Part shown: positions 1 to 8,798 of the stretch, piece by piece
Position numbering within the stretch: position 1 is the stretch's first letter
Layout of the letters: the number at the start of each line of letters is the position of its first letter
Assembly: GCF_013127955.1 (NCBI RefSeq)
Contig: NZ_CP053435.1
Coordinates: 5,146,001 to 5,210,000, forward strand
Direction: 5' to 3'
DNA: 64,000 nucleotides
Source of the DNA: Spirosoma taeanense
GTDB lineage: Bacteria > Bacteroidota > Bacteroidia > Cytophagales > Spirosomataceae
Notes under the pieces: model-generated
What the model was told of the DNA's origin: nothing
Databases searched by the model: none
Seen by the model: the letters and a program-made list of their open reading frames with translations, nothing else
Position numbers and translations under genes: made by a program

Positions 1-1531
1 ACTGATCATACAGGATTCGCTCGTAGGCCCGACGCTGATCTATGAGCATCACGCCCGACTTGATAGTTGCCAGCAGGTAGCGATTCTGTACCTGCACGAT
101 ATTTTCGTCTTCTACCACCACGGGCGCGTCGTCCTGAATCTGATTGGCGCGACTGCCCAGCGTAACCGGTTCCGCTTCCACGGGTTCGCTGCTAACCGGC
201 GCGGGTTTTGCCGGTCCTAACCAATCGCCGGGTACCTGTTCGGCGGGTGCCGACTCCGGTTTTTCAGCAACCGATTCAAAAAGAGCCTGCCAATTATTAA
301 CCGACGGCTTTTTCGGAACGTCAAAACTCTTTCCGGCGGCCTTATCCAACGATTCACTGCGCAATGCAGTCCGTTCTGTTTTAGGCTGTGTGGTCGGCGC
401 GGTCGAACCACCGGTTGCCCAGGAGGGCGTAATGGGCCGGGGAAGGTCAGCTTTTGATTCTACGGATGAAGCTTTATCAAAGCCAGCCCGTCCACCGGAC
501 AGAAAATTAACGTCGGAATCAAAATCAAGCGACGGAGCCAGGTTATATACCCCGACGGCTTTCCGCACAGCGGCCATCATAATGGCATAGACGGACCGTT
601 CATCATCGAACTTGATCTCGGTTTTGGTCGGGTGAATGTTGATGTCGATATGCGACGGATCAATATCAATAAACAGCACATAGAACGGATGGCTACCCTC
701 TGGCAGAGTTCCTTCGTAGGCGCCCACTACTGCGTGGTGCAGGTAGTTATGTTTGATGTACCGGTTATTAACGAAGAAAAATTGTTCGTTACGGGCTTTT
801 TTGGCCGACTCAGGCTTGCCAATGTAGCCCCGTACTGTTACGTAGGGCGTCTGTTCGTCGCAGTAGTTTAACTGCTCGCGGTAGCTCTTGCCAAACATAT
901 CAATGATTCGGCGGCTTAGCTTTCCGGCGGGTAGGTTATAAATTTCCTGATCGTTGTGGAAGAGTGAAAACGCTACTTCCGGATTTGCCAGAGCCACCCG
1001 CTGAAACTCGTCCAGAATATGACGCATCTCAACCGAGTTGGATTTCAGAAAGTTACGTCGGGCCGGAACGTTGAAAAACAGATTTTTAATGAGCAGGTTT
1101 GTACCCGGCAAACAGGACACCGCTTCCTGCGCCCTGATATCCGAGCCTTCAATCCGGATCAGCGTGCCGAGTTCGTCATCGGCCCGGCGCGTGCGCATTT
1201 CTATCTGCGATACGGCGGCTATTGACGCCAGGGCTTCGCCCCGGAAACCCATGGTTCTGATCCGGAACAGGTCGTCCGACGAGCGAATTTTAGACGTCGC
1301 ATGCCGCTCAAAACTCATACGGGCATCCGTCTCGGTCATCCCGACGCCATCGTCCACGATCTGAATCAGATTCCGGCCAGCCTCGCGAATGATTACCTGT
1401 ACCGACTTCGCCTTTGCATCGACCGAATTCTCCAGCAACTCTTTAACTACCGACGCCGGCCGCTGCACTACTTCCCCAGCCGCAATCTGGTTGGCAATCG
1501 AATCGGGCAGCAGTTGTATGACATTTACCAT
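1..1531 (-). CDS. mutL: DNA mismatch repair protein MutL (partial, C-terminus beyond left edge)
   Basis: MutL is a GHKL-type ATPase dimer that links mismatch recognition by MutS to strand removal. The gene reads leftward and runs off the window, leaving about 510 N-terminal residues. The start MVNVIQLLPDSIANQ fits the family N-terminus. All three ATP-site motifs are visible: ELLENSVDA near residue 35 (catalytic Glu, Mg-binding Asn), DDGVGM near 60 and MGFRGEAL near 100. The transducer domain runs to about residue 330 (HPTKTEIKF), followed by a Ser/Pro/Glu-rich linker. The C-terminal dimerisation and endonuclease domain would lie outside the window, so whether the endonuclease motif is present cannot be judged. 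lpdA upstream is on the same strand, but a terminator separates the two, which suggests that mutL has its own promoter. Confidence 0.96.
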   Translation of the reverse strand, partial: MVNVIQLLPDSIANQIAAGEVVQRPASVVKELLENSVDAKAKSVQVIIREAGRNLIQIVDDGVGMTETDARMSFERHATSKIRSSDDLFRIRTMGFRGEALASIAAVSQIEMRTRRADDELGTLIRIEGSDIRAQEAVSCLPGTNLLIKNLFFNVPARRNFLKSNSVEMRHILDEFQRVALANPEVAFSLFHNDQEIYNLPAGKLSRRIIDMFGKSYREQLNYCDEQTPYVTVRGYIGKPESAKKARNEQFFFVNNRYIKHNYLHHAVVGAYEGTLPEGSHPFYVLFIDIDPSHIDINIHPTKTEIKFDDERSVYAIMMAAVRKAVGVYNLAPSLDFDSDVNFLSGGRAGFDKASSVESKADLPRPITPSWATGGSTAPTTQPKTERTALRSESLDKAAGKSFDVPKKPSVNNWQALFESVAEKPESAPAEQVPGDWLGPAKPAPVSSEPVEAEPVTLGSRANQIQDDAPVVVEDENIVQVQNRYLLATIKSGVMLIDQRRAYERILYDQ

Positions 1532-1592
1532 AACTAATCAATCCTTCCGAACGATGAATGTCGTTCTTTACAAGATACAACAAAATTAGCCT

Positions 1593-1636
1593 AAAAAAAA
1601 GCCCCTATCCAACGGTTTTCGCGCAGGACAGGGGCT
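1593..1636 (-). terminator. Rho-independent terminator after lpdA
   Basis: An 11-bp stem (1600-1610 with 1626-1636, one mismatch) is followed on the minus strand by a run of eight T. It lies just downstream of the lpdA stop and before mutL. Confidence 0.8.
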
Positions 1637-1687
1637 GATTTGGTTTTCTGTTTCGGCAATAGACCCGAAACTGCGTACGCCACTCAA

Positions 1688-3088
1688 CTACAGGTGAATG
1701 GCCTCACCGTAAGCCGCTTCGGTAGCGTCTTTGATCGCTTCCGACATGGTCGGGTGTGGGTGAACGGATTTCAGAATTTCTTCGCCGGTCGTTTCGAGCT
1801 TCCGGGCGGCTACTACTTCGGCAATCATTTCGGTTACGTTATTGCCAATGAAGTGTGCGCCCAGGAATTCGCCGTATTTAGCGTCGAAAATCACCTTTAC
1901 AAAGCCTTCCGGTGTACCAGAAGCTTTGGCCTTACCTGATGCCGTGAAGGGAAATTTACCTACTTTCAGCTCATAACCGGCTTCACGAGCGGCCTTCTCC
2001 GTGTAGCCAACCGACGCGATTTCAGGTGTGCAATACGTACAGCCGGGAATATTGTTGTAGTTCAGAGGCTCAACGTGCGGCAGACCGGCGATCTTCTCGA
2101 CGCAGATAATTCCCTCGGCGGAAGCTACGTGGGCGAGCGCCTGTCCTTTCGTTACGTCGCCGATAGCATAATACCCTTCTACATTGGTGCGGTAATAATC
2201 GTCCGTAACGATTTTACCCCGATCGACACTGATACCTGTTTCTTCCAGCCCGATGTTTTCAATATTGGCCACCACACCCGCTGCCGACAGAACGATGTCG
2301 GTTTCGAAGGTCTTCTCGCCGTCCGGCGTTTTGACGAACACTTTGCAGCCCTGGCCGCTGGTGTCCACCTTCATTACTTCCGACTTTGTATAAATCTCAA
2401 TACCCAGCTTTTTGTACTGCTTGGCGAGTTCTTTGGAGATATCTTCGTCTTCAACGGGCACCACGTTCGGCATAAACTCGATAATCGTCACTTTCGTACC
2501 CATACTGGCGTAGACGTAAGCAAACTCAACGCCGATAGCGCCCGAGCCAATGATCAGCATAGAATCAGGCCGCTTTTCGAGCGACATGGCCTTGCGGTAT
2601 TCAATTACCTTCTGACCGTCGAACGGAACGCTTGGCAGTTGACGGGCACGTCCGCCGGTAGCGATGATGATATGTTTGGCTTCGTAATCCGTTGCTTTGC
2701 CATCGGCACCGGTCACTTCGACCTTTTTACCGGGCTTCACCTTACCGACCCCGTTAATGATGTCGATTTTATTTTTCTTCATCAAGAACTGAACGCCCTT
2801 GCTCATGCTGTCGGCTACGCCCCGGCTCCGCTTAATAACGGCTCCGAAATCGGCTTGCGACTCGCCCTGCACCGTAATGCCGTAGTCGGCCGAGTGCTTA
2901 ATGTATTCAAAAACCTGTGCCGATTTGAGTAGGGCTTTGGTCGGGATACAACCCCAGTTCAGACAGATACCGCCGAGGCTTTCGCGCTCAATGACGGCCG
3001 TTTTCATACCCAACTGCGACGCCCGGATAGCGGCTACATAGCCGCCCGGCCCGCTACCCACAACGATTACATCGTATTGTGAAGCCAT
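1688..3088 (-). CDS. lpdA: Dihydrolipoyl dehydrogenase (E3)
   Basis: This FAD-dependent enzyme reoxidises dihydrolipoamide in the pyruvate, 2-oxoglutarate and branched-chain dehydrogenase complexes and in glycine cleavage, with NAD+ as acceptor. The 466-residue length is usual. The N-terminal FAD site is GSGPGGYVAA, the redox disulfide is in GGICLNWGCIPTK near residues 40-45, the NAD site is GSGAIGVEFA near 180, and the second FAD segment is YAIGDV near 310. The C-terminal interface carries HPHPTMSEA, the catalytic His-Glu pair supplied to the partner subunit. It stands alone here without other complex subunits, as is common for a shared E3. It is divergent from prfB. Confidence 0.97.
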   Translation of the reverse strand: MASQYDVIVVGSGPGGYVAAIRASQLGMKTAVIERESLGGICLNWGCIPTKALLKSAQVFEYIKHSADYGITVQGESQADFGAVIKRSRGVADSMSKGVQFLMKKNKIDIINGVGKVKPGKKVEVTGADGKATDYEAKHIIIATGGRARQLPSVPFDGQKVIEYRKAMSLEKRPDSMLIIGSGAIGVEFAYVYASMGTKVTIIEFMPNVVPVEDEDISKELAKQYKKLGIEIYTKSEVMKVDTSGQGCKVFVKTPDGEKTFETDIVLSAAGVVANIENIGLEETGISVDRGKIVTDDYYRTNVEGYYAIGDVTKGQALAHVASAEGIICVEKIAGLPHVEPLNYNNIPGCTYCTPEIASVGYTEKAAREAGYELKVGKFPFTASGKAKASGTPEGFVKVIFDAKYGEFLGAHFIGNNVTEMIAEVVAARKLETTGEEILKSVHPHPTMSEAIKDATEAAYGEAIHL

Positions 3089-3412
3089 TATCTAAGAATG
3101 AATATTACAGATTGAAAAAGGAATACTGTCCTCAAAAAGAGAACGCAAAGGTAGGTTGAAAAGTTGATTTGCGCCGAAACCCGCTGCTGAGATTACCCTA
3201 AATCGGCGGGCTCGACAACCAGCCGGATGCCTTTGCCCCGGCAGACGGGCAATTGCAGGGCATCCAACTGGTGTCTGGTATAGCAACAATACGACGCTGT
3301 ACCCTAATAACTCAATCGTTTTCTGACAATATACCCTTTCGCCGGAAACAACCGGCCCCGCTGGTTTTGTTTATCTTTGCGGAATACCTAACAACACGCA
3401 TACGACAAGTTC
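3089..3412. other. Intergenic region between divergent lpdA and prfB
   Basis: This stretch of 324 bases should hold the promoters of both genes. The only open frame, about 65 codons on the minus strand, has no recognisable domain and is not called. A TAnnTTTG element lies at 3372-3379 facing prfB. Confidence 0.6.
3372..3379 (+). promoter_or_regulatory. Candidate -7 element of prfB promoter
   Basis: TATCTTTG matches the Bacteroidota -7 consensus TAnnTTTG and lies 33 bases before the prfB ATG. I see no good -33 TTG at the expected distance, so this is tentative. Confidence 0.45.
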
Positions 3413-4493
3413 ATGACAACTGACCAGTTGACCGACTTGAGGGCCAGAGTAGAGGCCCTGAGGGGGTACCTTTGACTACGATACGAAGAAAGAACAGCTA
3501 GCCGAACTCGAACAGCAAACCTTTCAGCCCGAGTTCTGGAACGATGCCGCCCGGGCCGAAGGCGTTATGAAGCAGGTCCGCGCCCTAAAAGGCTGGACCA
3601 CCGGCTATGAGAAACTCAACAGCCAGTTCGGCGACCTCGAAACGCTGTTCGAATTCTATGAAGCAGGCGAAGTTACGGAAGAGGAGGTTGATGAAGAAGG
3701 CCGGAAAGTCTCGGCAACGCTCGAAGATCTGGAACTCAAAAAGATGCTCGGCAATGAAGAAGATCAGCTCAGCGCGGTTCTGGAAATCAACGCCGGGGCG
3801 GGTGGCACCGAAAGTCAGGACTGGGCCGACATGCTCTACCGGATGTATATGCGCTGGGCCGAAAAACACGGTTACGGGCTGAAGCAGGTTGACTACCAGG
3901 AAGGCGACACAGCCGGAATTAAGTCGGCCACCATTGAAGTAGATGGCGCGCTTGCGTATGGGTTTTTGAAATCCGAAAACGGCGTTCACCGGCTGGTTCG
4001 CGTCTCGCCGTTCGATTCCAACGCGCGTCGGCACACGTCCTTTGCATCAGTATTCGCCTATCCGCTGGTAGACGACACCATTCAGATTGAAGTAAATCCA
4101 GCTGATATTGAATGGGACACATTCCGGTCGGGTGGGGCCGGTGGGCAGAACGTAAACAAAGTTGAAACGGCGGTTCGGTTGCGGCACCGGCCTTCGGGTC
4201 TGATCATCGAATGCCAGCAAGAACGCAGTCAGTTACAGAACAAAGAAGTTGCTATGCGCCTGCTCAAATCCAAGCTCTACGAGATCGAGGTGCAGAAGCG
4301 TAACGCAGCCCGCGCCGAAGTTGAAGCCGGTAAACAGAAGATTGAGTGGGGTTCGCAGATCCGGTCTTACGTCCTGGACGACCGGCGCGTGAAAGACCAC
4401 CGTACGGGCTATCAAACCTCCAATACAGATGCTGTGCTGGACGGTGACATTGATCCGTTCATCAAGGCCTTTCTGCTGGAGCAGGATGTGTAA
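3413..4493 (+). CDS. prfB: Peptide chain release factor 2 (programmed +1 frameshift)
   Basis: RF2 recognises UAA and UGA and triggers peptide release in the ribosome. Translation starts at ATG 3413, reads 20 codons, meets an in-frame TGA at 3473-3475, and must shift +1 so that reading resumes with GAC at 3474. The joined product is 359 residues, close to the usual 365; starting at an internal ATG would remove the N-terminal domain. The peptidyl-hydrolysis motif is in [13 protein letters not shown], and the stop-codon recognition motif SPF is in [11 protein letters not shown]. The shift site is listed separately. Autoregulation through RF2 level is known for this arrangement and is inferred here. 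Confidence 0.97.
3461..3476 (+). promoter_or_regulatory. RF2 programmed +1 frameshift site
   Basis: The sequence AGGGGGTACCTTTGAC holds an internal Shine-Dalgarno-like AGGGGG, a three-base spacer, the slippery CTT codon and the TGA stop followed by C. This is the canonical RF2 signal: slow decoding of UGA when RF2 is scarce lets the ribosome slip +1. Confidence 0.97.
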
Positions 4494-4583
4494 ATCCGGA
4501 TTCTAAGTGACACGAATTGTCATGATTTATGACCGGGCTATTGGACCAAAAATCCGGGAATTGGTTAGCTTCGTAGGTAAATC

Positions 4584-5288
4584 ATGGCAATTCGTTTACT
4601 AGTATTGATTCTTGTGCAGACGGCTTTACTGCTGGCCTGCACCCAACCATCCGTCATGGTTAGCACTCCAAACGCGGCCAAATCAAAGCTACAGTTTTTA
4701 TCCCTCGGCGATTCATACACCATTGGCGAGAGCGTATCGGAGTACGAGCGCTGGAGCGTTCAACTGGCGGAGATGCTGCGCAACGACAGCGTCAACATTG
4801 CCGACCCGGACATTATCGCCCGAACCGGCTGGACAACGGCCGAACTACAGGATGCCATCAAAGCCAGTGGCAACCAGAAGACCTATGGCCTGGTCTCTCT
4901 GCTCATTGGTGTAAACAACCAGTATCGGGGTCAGTCCCCGGACCGCTACCAAGCCGAATTTCGGGCGTTGCTGCAAACGGCTACCCAGTTTGCTGGAGGT
5001 AAAGCAGGTCGGGTGTTTGTCCTCTCGATACCTGACTGGGGCACATCACCATTTGCCCGAAACCAGGATAAAGGCCGTATTACCGCCGAGATTAATCAGT
5101 TCAATGCCATCGCGCAGGACGAGTGCCAGAAAGCAGGCATTACGTTCGTTGACATTACCCCCCTAACCCGCCAGGCCGCCGGCGACAACACGCAGTTTGC
5201 CAGCGATGGCCTGCACTACTCCGGCCGGCAGATGCGGCTCTGGGCCGAAAAAGCCCTGCCCATCGCCAAAGAGCGGCTCAAACAATAG
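4584..5288 (+). CDS. SGNH/GDSL hydrolase lipoprotein
   Basis: Predicted esterase of the SGNH superfamily, 234 residues. The N-terminus is a lipoprotein signal ending in LLLAC near residue 19, so it is probably anchored in the cell envelope. Block I is FLSLGDSYT (nucleophile Ser), block II has ARTGWTTAEL with Gly, block III is LIGVNNQYRG with Asn, and block V is SDGLHYSG with the catalytic Asp and His. These four blocks are diagnostic. The substrate cannot be read from the sequence; relatives deacylate lipids or deacetylate polysaccharides. It follows prfB by 90 bases and converges with the DUF2306 gene, only five bases apart. Confidence 0.9.
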   Translation: MAIRLLVLILVQTALLLACTQPSVMVSTPNAAKSKLQFLSLGDSYTIGESVSEYERWSVQLAEMLRNDSVNIADPDIIARTGWTTAELQDAIKASGNQKTYGLVSLLIGVNNQYRGQSPDRYQAEFRALLQTATQFAGGKAGRVFVLSIPDWGTSPFARNQDKGRITAEINQFNAIAQDECQKAGITFVDITPLTRQAAGDNTQFASDGLHYSGRQMRLWAEKALPIAKERLKQ

Positions 5289-5293
5289 CTCAC

Positions 5294-5992
5294 TCAGGAA
5301 ACCAGTGCCGCCTTCGGTTTGCTGAATTTCAGCTTGTAATGCCGTACGGTTCGGCCAATCAGCATGCCGCCTACTACCGACGGCGCAATCCAGGCGGCCG
5401 TTGCGATCCATTCCGGTGCTCCGGCCGGCGTAACCCGTGCCATATTTGTTACGATGGCGGCTGTGAACGTAGCGATATAAGAACCGCCCATGCGCGTAAA
5501 GTGCTGGAAAAACCAGTGCATTTTTTCAGTAGGCCGCCCAAACTGACGGGCATCCTGCAGAGCGAAAACGCCCGTCAGGATGCCAAAGAAGGAGAAAACA
5601 ATGGCGAAAAACGAGACGCCATGGCCGATCAGCAGATTCAGCCCAAAGCCAATCATACCTAAGCTAACTACTAATGTTACATAAGTCAGGCCGCGATCGA
5701 ACGCCGTCGGGCCGTTTTTTTTCTGTTTCGTTGCCCGCCAGCCCGTCATGCTTAAATAAAAGCTAAGCACGGCGATACCGGTCAGAAACAGCCGCATCAT
5801 CCTTATTGGTTGCAGAACACACAGCAGCAGGGCGGTGATGGCGACCGTAATCATGCAGTATACGAAGACCAGGCCACTGCGGTTGTGCAATCGGCTTCCT
5901 TTAGCCGAAAACATAGGAATCAAACCAACCAGCAGCGCGATAGTGCCCGCAGTAATGTGGATAATCAGAGAAGATAAAATGAGCGTTTTCAT
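5294..5992 (-). CDS. DUF2306 family membrane protein
   Basis: An integral membrane protein of 232 residues with about six or seven hydrophobic helices. The opening helix with ITAGTIALLVGLIPM and the following KGSRLHNRSG loop are typical of DUF2306 proteins, a Bacteroidota- and Proteobacteria-rich family without a known biochemical role. Conserved His residues in the first and later helices suggest possible heme or metal binding, which is only inference. A LytTR-type membrane regulator lies 152 bases upstream on the same strand; joint control is possible but not shown. Confidence 0.8.
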   Translation of the reverse strand: MKTLILSSLIIHITAGTIALLVGLIPMFSAKGSRLHNRSGLVFVYCMITVAITALLLCVLQPIRMMRLFLTGIAVLSFYLSMTGWRATKQKKNGPTAFDRGLTYVTLVVSLGMIGFGLNLLIGHGVSFFAIVFSFFGILTGVFALQDARQFGRPTEKMHWFFQHFTRMGGSYIATFTAAIVTNMARVTPAGAPEWIATAAWIAPSVVGGMLIGRTVRHYKLKFSKPKAALVS

Positions 5993-6144
5993 GAGCCGTA
6001 TCAGGTTTGCTAGTGACTGACGCGCCGAAGCGACAGGACAAACCTACAGCGGTCTTTGCAGCGGCTGCAACTTTAAGGGCTAAACGACAGAGTTTGGGGT
6101 GAATAGCAACCAAAAACCGGTTTTGGGACGAATGGAGGGACGTT

Positions 6145-7038
6145 TTACTCAGATTTAAGCCGGGCAACTATCGTATCGTTGTACTGCCGGGCAACGGGAA
6201 TCTGCCACTGCCCCCCCAGGAAATGCAGCCTGTAACCCTGCGCGTTGCCTGTTACCCGCTCCACCCGATCGAGGTTGACTACGTAGGAACGATGGCACCG
6301 AAGAATTTGGGGCGTATTAATTTGGGCTGTTAACCGGCTCAGGCTGCTACGGAGCAGAGATTTGACACCCAGACCGTCCTTCAGATAGACAACCGTGCAG
6401 TAATTATCGCTCGACTCAATGAATAGCAGATCAGCCGCCGGAAAGGTCAGCGTGTCTTTCTCATTTTCAGCAACGAGCGTCAGCGGGGCAGTTGATAGGG
6501 CATCCGACGAAGAAAAGGGCGTTTGTCCAACGGAAGAAGACACGGTACCTGCAGTGTGCGTGGGCAGTTCGGCAGCTTGCCGGACGTACCGGCGCAGATG
6601 AATAATATAACTAGCCATGACCGTGCCCGCCGTTGGAAAAATGCCGATCAGAAACGTAATCAAAATCATTCCGGCAATGTCGGGCAGCCCAACGACTTCG
6701 TCCGTAATCAAGGCCATATACCCTTGATTCCCCAGGGCAATCAGCAGGATATTGGCCATGATAAACAGAATCGCCTTACCCACCGTCCAGCTTTCTTCCT
6801 TAAACGTACGGGGAAACAGCCGGGGCCATACCAGGAAGTTAAAGGCGGTTATGACAAAGCTGACCAAGCCAAAGCCAAGCAATTTCCAGACCTTATAGGG
6901 CGTCTGCCAATGCTCCGTACCGAACGGCTGAAACGTAAGCAGGAACAGACCCACAAAAGCGCCAATCAGAGCGGCCCGTATCCAAGCCCGACTGGCAGGC
7001 TCGTCAAACGGATAGGGTTGCTTGAGAATACGAAACAT
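6145..7038 (-). CDS. Membrane-anchored LytTR-family transcriptional regulator
   Basis: The first 150 residues of this 297-residue protein contain four hydrophobic helices. The last 100 form a LytTR DNA-binding domain: FIESSDNYCTVVYLKDG, then LLRSSLSRL, LRCHRSYVVNLDRV and a final beta segment IPVARQYND. LytTR proteins bind direct repeats in the DNA groove as beta-sheet readers. No receiver domain is present, so the signal is probably sensed directly at the membrane; this layout is common in Bacteroidota. The gene follows the rhomboid gene by 29 bases on the same strand, so the two are likely cotranscribed. Confidence 0.9.
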   Translation of the reverse strand: MFRILKQPYPFDEPASRAWIRAALIGAFVGLFLLTFQPFGTEHWQTPYKVWKLLGFGLVSFVITAFNFLVWPRLFPRTFKEESWTVGKAILFIMANILLIALGNQGYMALITDEVVGLPDIAGMILITFLIGIFPTAGTVMASYIIHLRRYVRQAAELPTHTAGTVSSSVGQTPFSSSDALSTAPLTLVAENEKDTLTFPAADLLFIESSDNYCTVVYLKDGLGVKSLLRSSLSRLTAQINTPQILRCHRSYVVNLDRVERVTGNAQGYRLHFLGGQWQIPVARQYNDTIVARLKSE

Positions 7039-7067
7039 GCGTTTCCGACTACGACAACATTAAGCTG

Positions 7068-7691
7068 TTAAAATGGGCGCCAGCCAGCGATCTGCTCGAT
7101 AAACTGCGGCAGAACCAGCGGATACACTACAATCATAAACACAATGCCGAACAGGGCTCCGTAGAAATGCGCATCGTGGTTTACGTTACCGCGTCCTCGT
7201 TGCGCTTCGTAATAGGAATAGGCCAGATACAGCGCTCCGAAAATGAAGCCGGGAATCCCGATTGGAATAAAGTACAAATAGATAGGCGTAAGCGGGCGGA
7301 ATAGAATAGCGGCAAAAATAACGGCCGATACGCCCCCCGAAGCGCCCAGCGAGTTATATCCCGGATCGTTACGGTGCTTCAGAAAACTCGGAATATCCGA
7401 AACCAGAATCCCAACCAGATAAAAACCAATTAGATAAAGTGCGCCACTACCCTCAAATAACAACCCGAAGACCTGCTCGATAAAGCCACCGAAGAAATAA
7501 AGACTCAGCATATTGAAGATCAGGTGCCCCCAATCGGCATGCAGGAAACCGGAGGTCAGCAGGCGGTAATATTCGCCCCGGCTGGCGACCCGATACGGGT
7601 TCATGATCCAGCGATCCATGATGGTTGGATTATTCCAGGCCCAGACGCTGATACCTGCCGTGACGAGAATGATTAATACGGTTACGCTCAT
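7068..7691 (-). CDS. Rhomboid-family intramembrane serine protease
   Basis: A 207-residue protein with about six membrane helices. Rhomboid signatures are present in order: HLIFNMLSLYFFG (the H-x3-N motif of helix 2, oxyanion and gating), LGASGGVSA with the catalytic Ser in GxSG, and HDAHFYGALFG with the catalytic His in the last helix. It should cut transmembrane segments of membrane proteins. The substrate is unknown. It is placed between ispB-like polyprenyl synthase (76 bases upstream) and the LytTR membrane regulator (downstream). Confidence 0.92.
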   Translation of the reverse strand: MSVTVLIILVTAGISVWAWNNPTIMDRWIMNPYRVASRGEYYRLLTSGFLHADWGHLIFNMLSLYFFGGFIEQVFGLLFEGSGALYLIGFYLVGILVSDIPSFLKHRNDPGYNSLGASGGVSAVIFAAILFRPLTPIYLYFIPIGIPGFIFGALYLAYSYYEAQRGRGNVNHDAHFYGALFGIVFMIVVYPLVLPQFIEQIAGWRPF

Positions 7692-7766
7692 TAGAAATGT
7701 CGTTAGCTATTTGGCCTCTTTGCGGCTGCTCTTTTAAGGTTGCCTACTCAAATTATTAACAGTTTA

Positions 7767-8738
7767 TCAGCTCTCACGTTCAACTAACTGCCGGGCAAAC
7801 TGGATTAGCAGGTTTTTTCGGTCAGGGTCGGCCCTGATCTGATCGAAGTTAGTAAACCCATGGTCAAAGTAATTATTAATGCGCTCTTCGGTACTCTGCC
7901 GGATACCCAACCGGTCGTAAATCGCCGTTACGGCCTGTACTTTTTCGGCTTTATCAAATTCAGCCTGGTTCAGCCAGTCGTTCAACTCCTCCCGGAGCGC
8001 CCCGTCGGCTTTTTCGAGCGCTTCAATAAGCAGAAATGTTTTTTTGTTGGCAATAATGTCCCCCCCGACCTGCTTGCCGAACTTAACCGGATCGCCATAT
8101 ACATCCAGCAGATCATCTTTCAACTGAAATCCGATACCGATGTTCATCCCCCCTTCATACAGATGGCGAGTCGTTTCATCATCAACACCGGCAATCAGGC
8201 CGCCCAGTTCCAGGGCATAGCCCAATAGAACGGACGTTTTCAACCGGATCATCTCGATGTATTCGGCCTCCGTTACGTCCCAGCGCGTTTCGAAATTCAT
8301 ATCCAACTGCTGACCTTCGCAGACCTCAGCAGCCGTCCGTGTAAACCGATTCATTACCCGCTTCAGCTTATCGGCTTCTACGTCTAAGAGCAACTGATAG
8401 GCGTTCACCAGCATGACATCTCCCGATAAGATAGCGATGTTGTGGTTCCACTTTTCGTGCACGGTCGGCTGACCCCGGCGCAACGGTGCCTGGTCCATGA
8501 TGTCGTCGTGCATGAGCGTAAAGTTATGAAAGACCTCCACCGCCAGCGCGGGCCGAATGGCCTTTTGCCAATCATCCGTGAACAGATAAGCCGACATCAG
8601 CGTCATCAGCGGACGCATCCGCTTTCCGCCGAGGTTCATGATGTACCGAATGGGTTCGTAAAGTTCGAGAGGGTTCTGCCCGTACTGAATATGTTGAAGT
8701 TCGTTTTGTAATGCGTCAACAAAAACGGCTGGATTCAT
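7767..8738 (-). CDS. Polyprenyl diphosphate synthase (trans-isoprenyl)
   Basis: This 323-residue all-trans prenyl synthase condenses isopentenyl diphosphate onto an allylic diphosphate. The first Asp-rich motif is LMHDDIMDQAPLRRG near residue 80 and the second is FQLKDDLLDVYGD near 205; both chelate Mg2+. The GKRMRP motif near residue 38 binds the homoallylic substrate. The product is probably the side chain of menaquinone or an intermediate such as geranylgeranyl diphosphate, but chain length cannot be fixed from these motifs alone. Confidence 0.93.
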   Translation of the reverse strand: MNPAVFVDALQNELQHIQYGQNPLELYEPIRYIMNLGGKRMRPLMTLMSAYLFTDDWQKAIRPALAVEVFHNFTLMHDDIMDQAPLRRGQPTVHEKWNHNIAILSGDVMLVNAYQLLLDVEADKLKRVMNRFTRTAAEVCEGQQLDMNFETRWDVTEAEYIEMIRLKTSVLLGYALELGGLIAGVDDETTRHLYEGGMNIGIGFQLKDDLLDVYGDPVKFGKQVGGDIIANKKTFLLIEALEKADGALREELNDWLNQAEFDKAEKVQAVTAIYDRLGIRQSTEERINNYFDHGFTNFDQIRADPDRKNLLIQFARQLVERES

Positions 8739-8798
8739 TCGACTAAGCGGAGGTCCGCGGGGTTTTACGCCAAAAATAAGGCAAATGCCCCCAAAACC

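Noticed and set aside
144..590. Plus-strand frame of 148 codons at the left edge
   Set aside because: It is antisense to the mutL linker region and has only low-complexity sequence.
2075..2932. Long plus-strand frame of 285 codons opposite lpdA
   Set aside because: It is antisense to a clear enzyme gene and shows no protein family; it is a shadow frame.
3092..3289. 65-codon minus-strand frame between lpdA and prfB
   Set aside because: No domain, and it occupies the expected promoter region.
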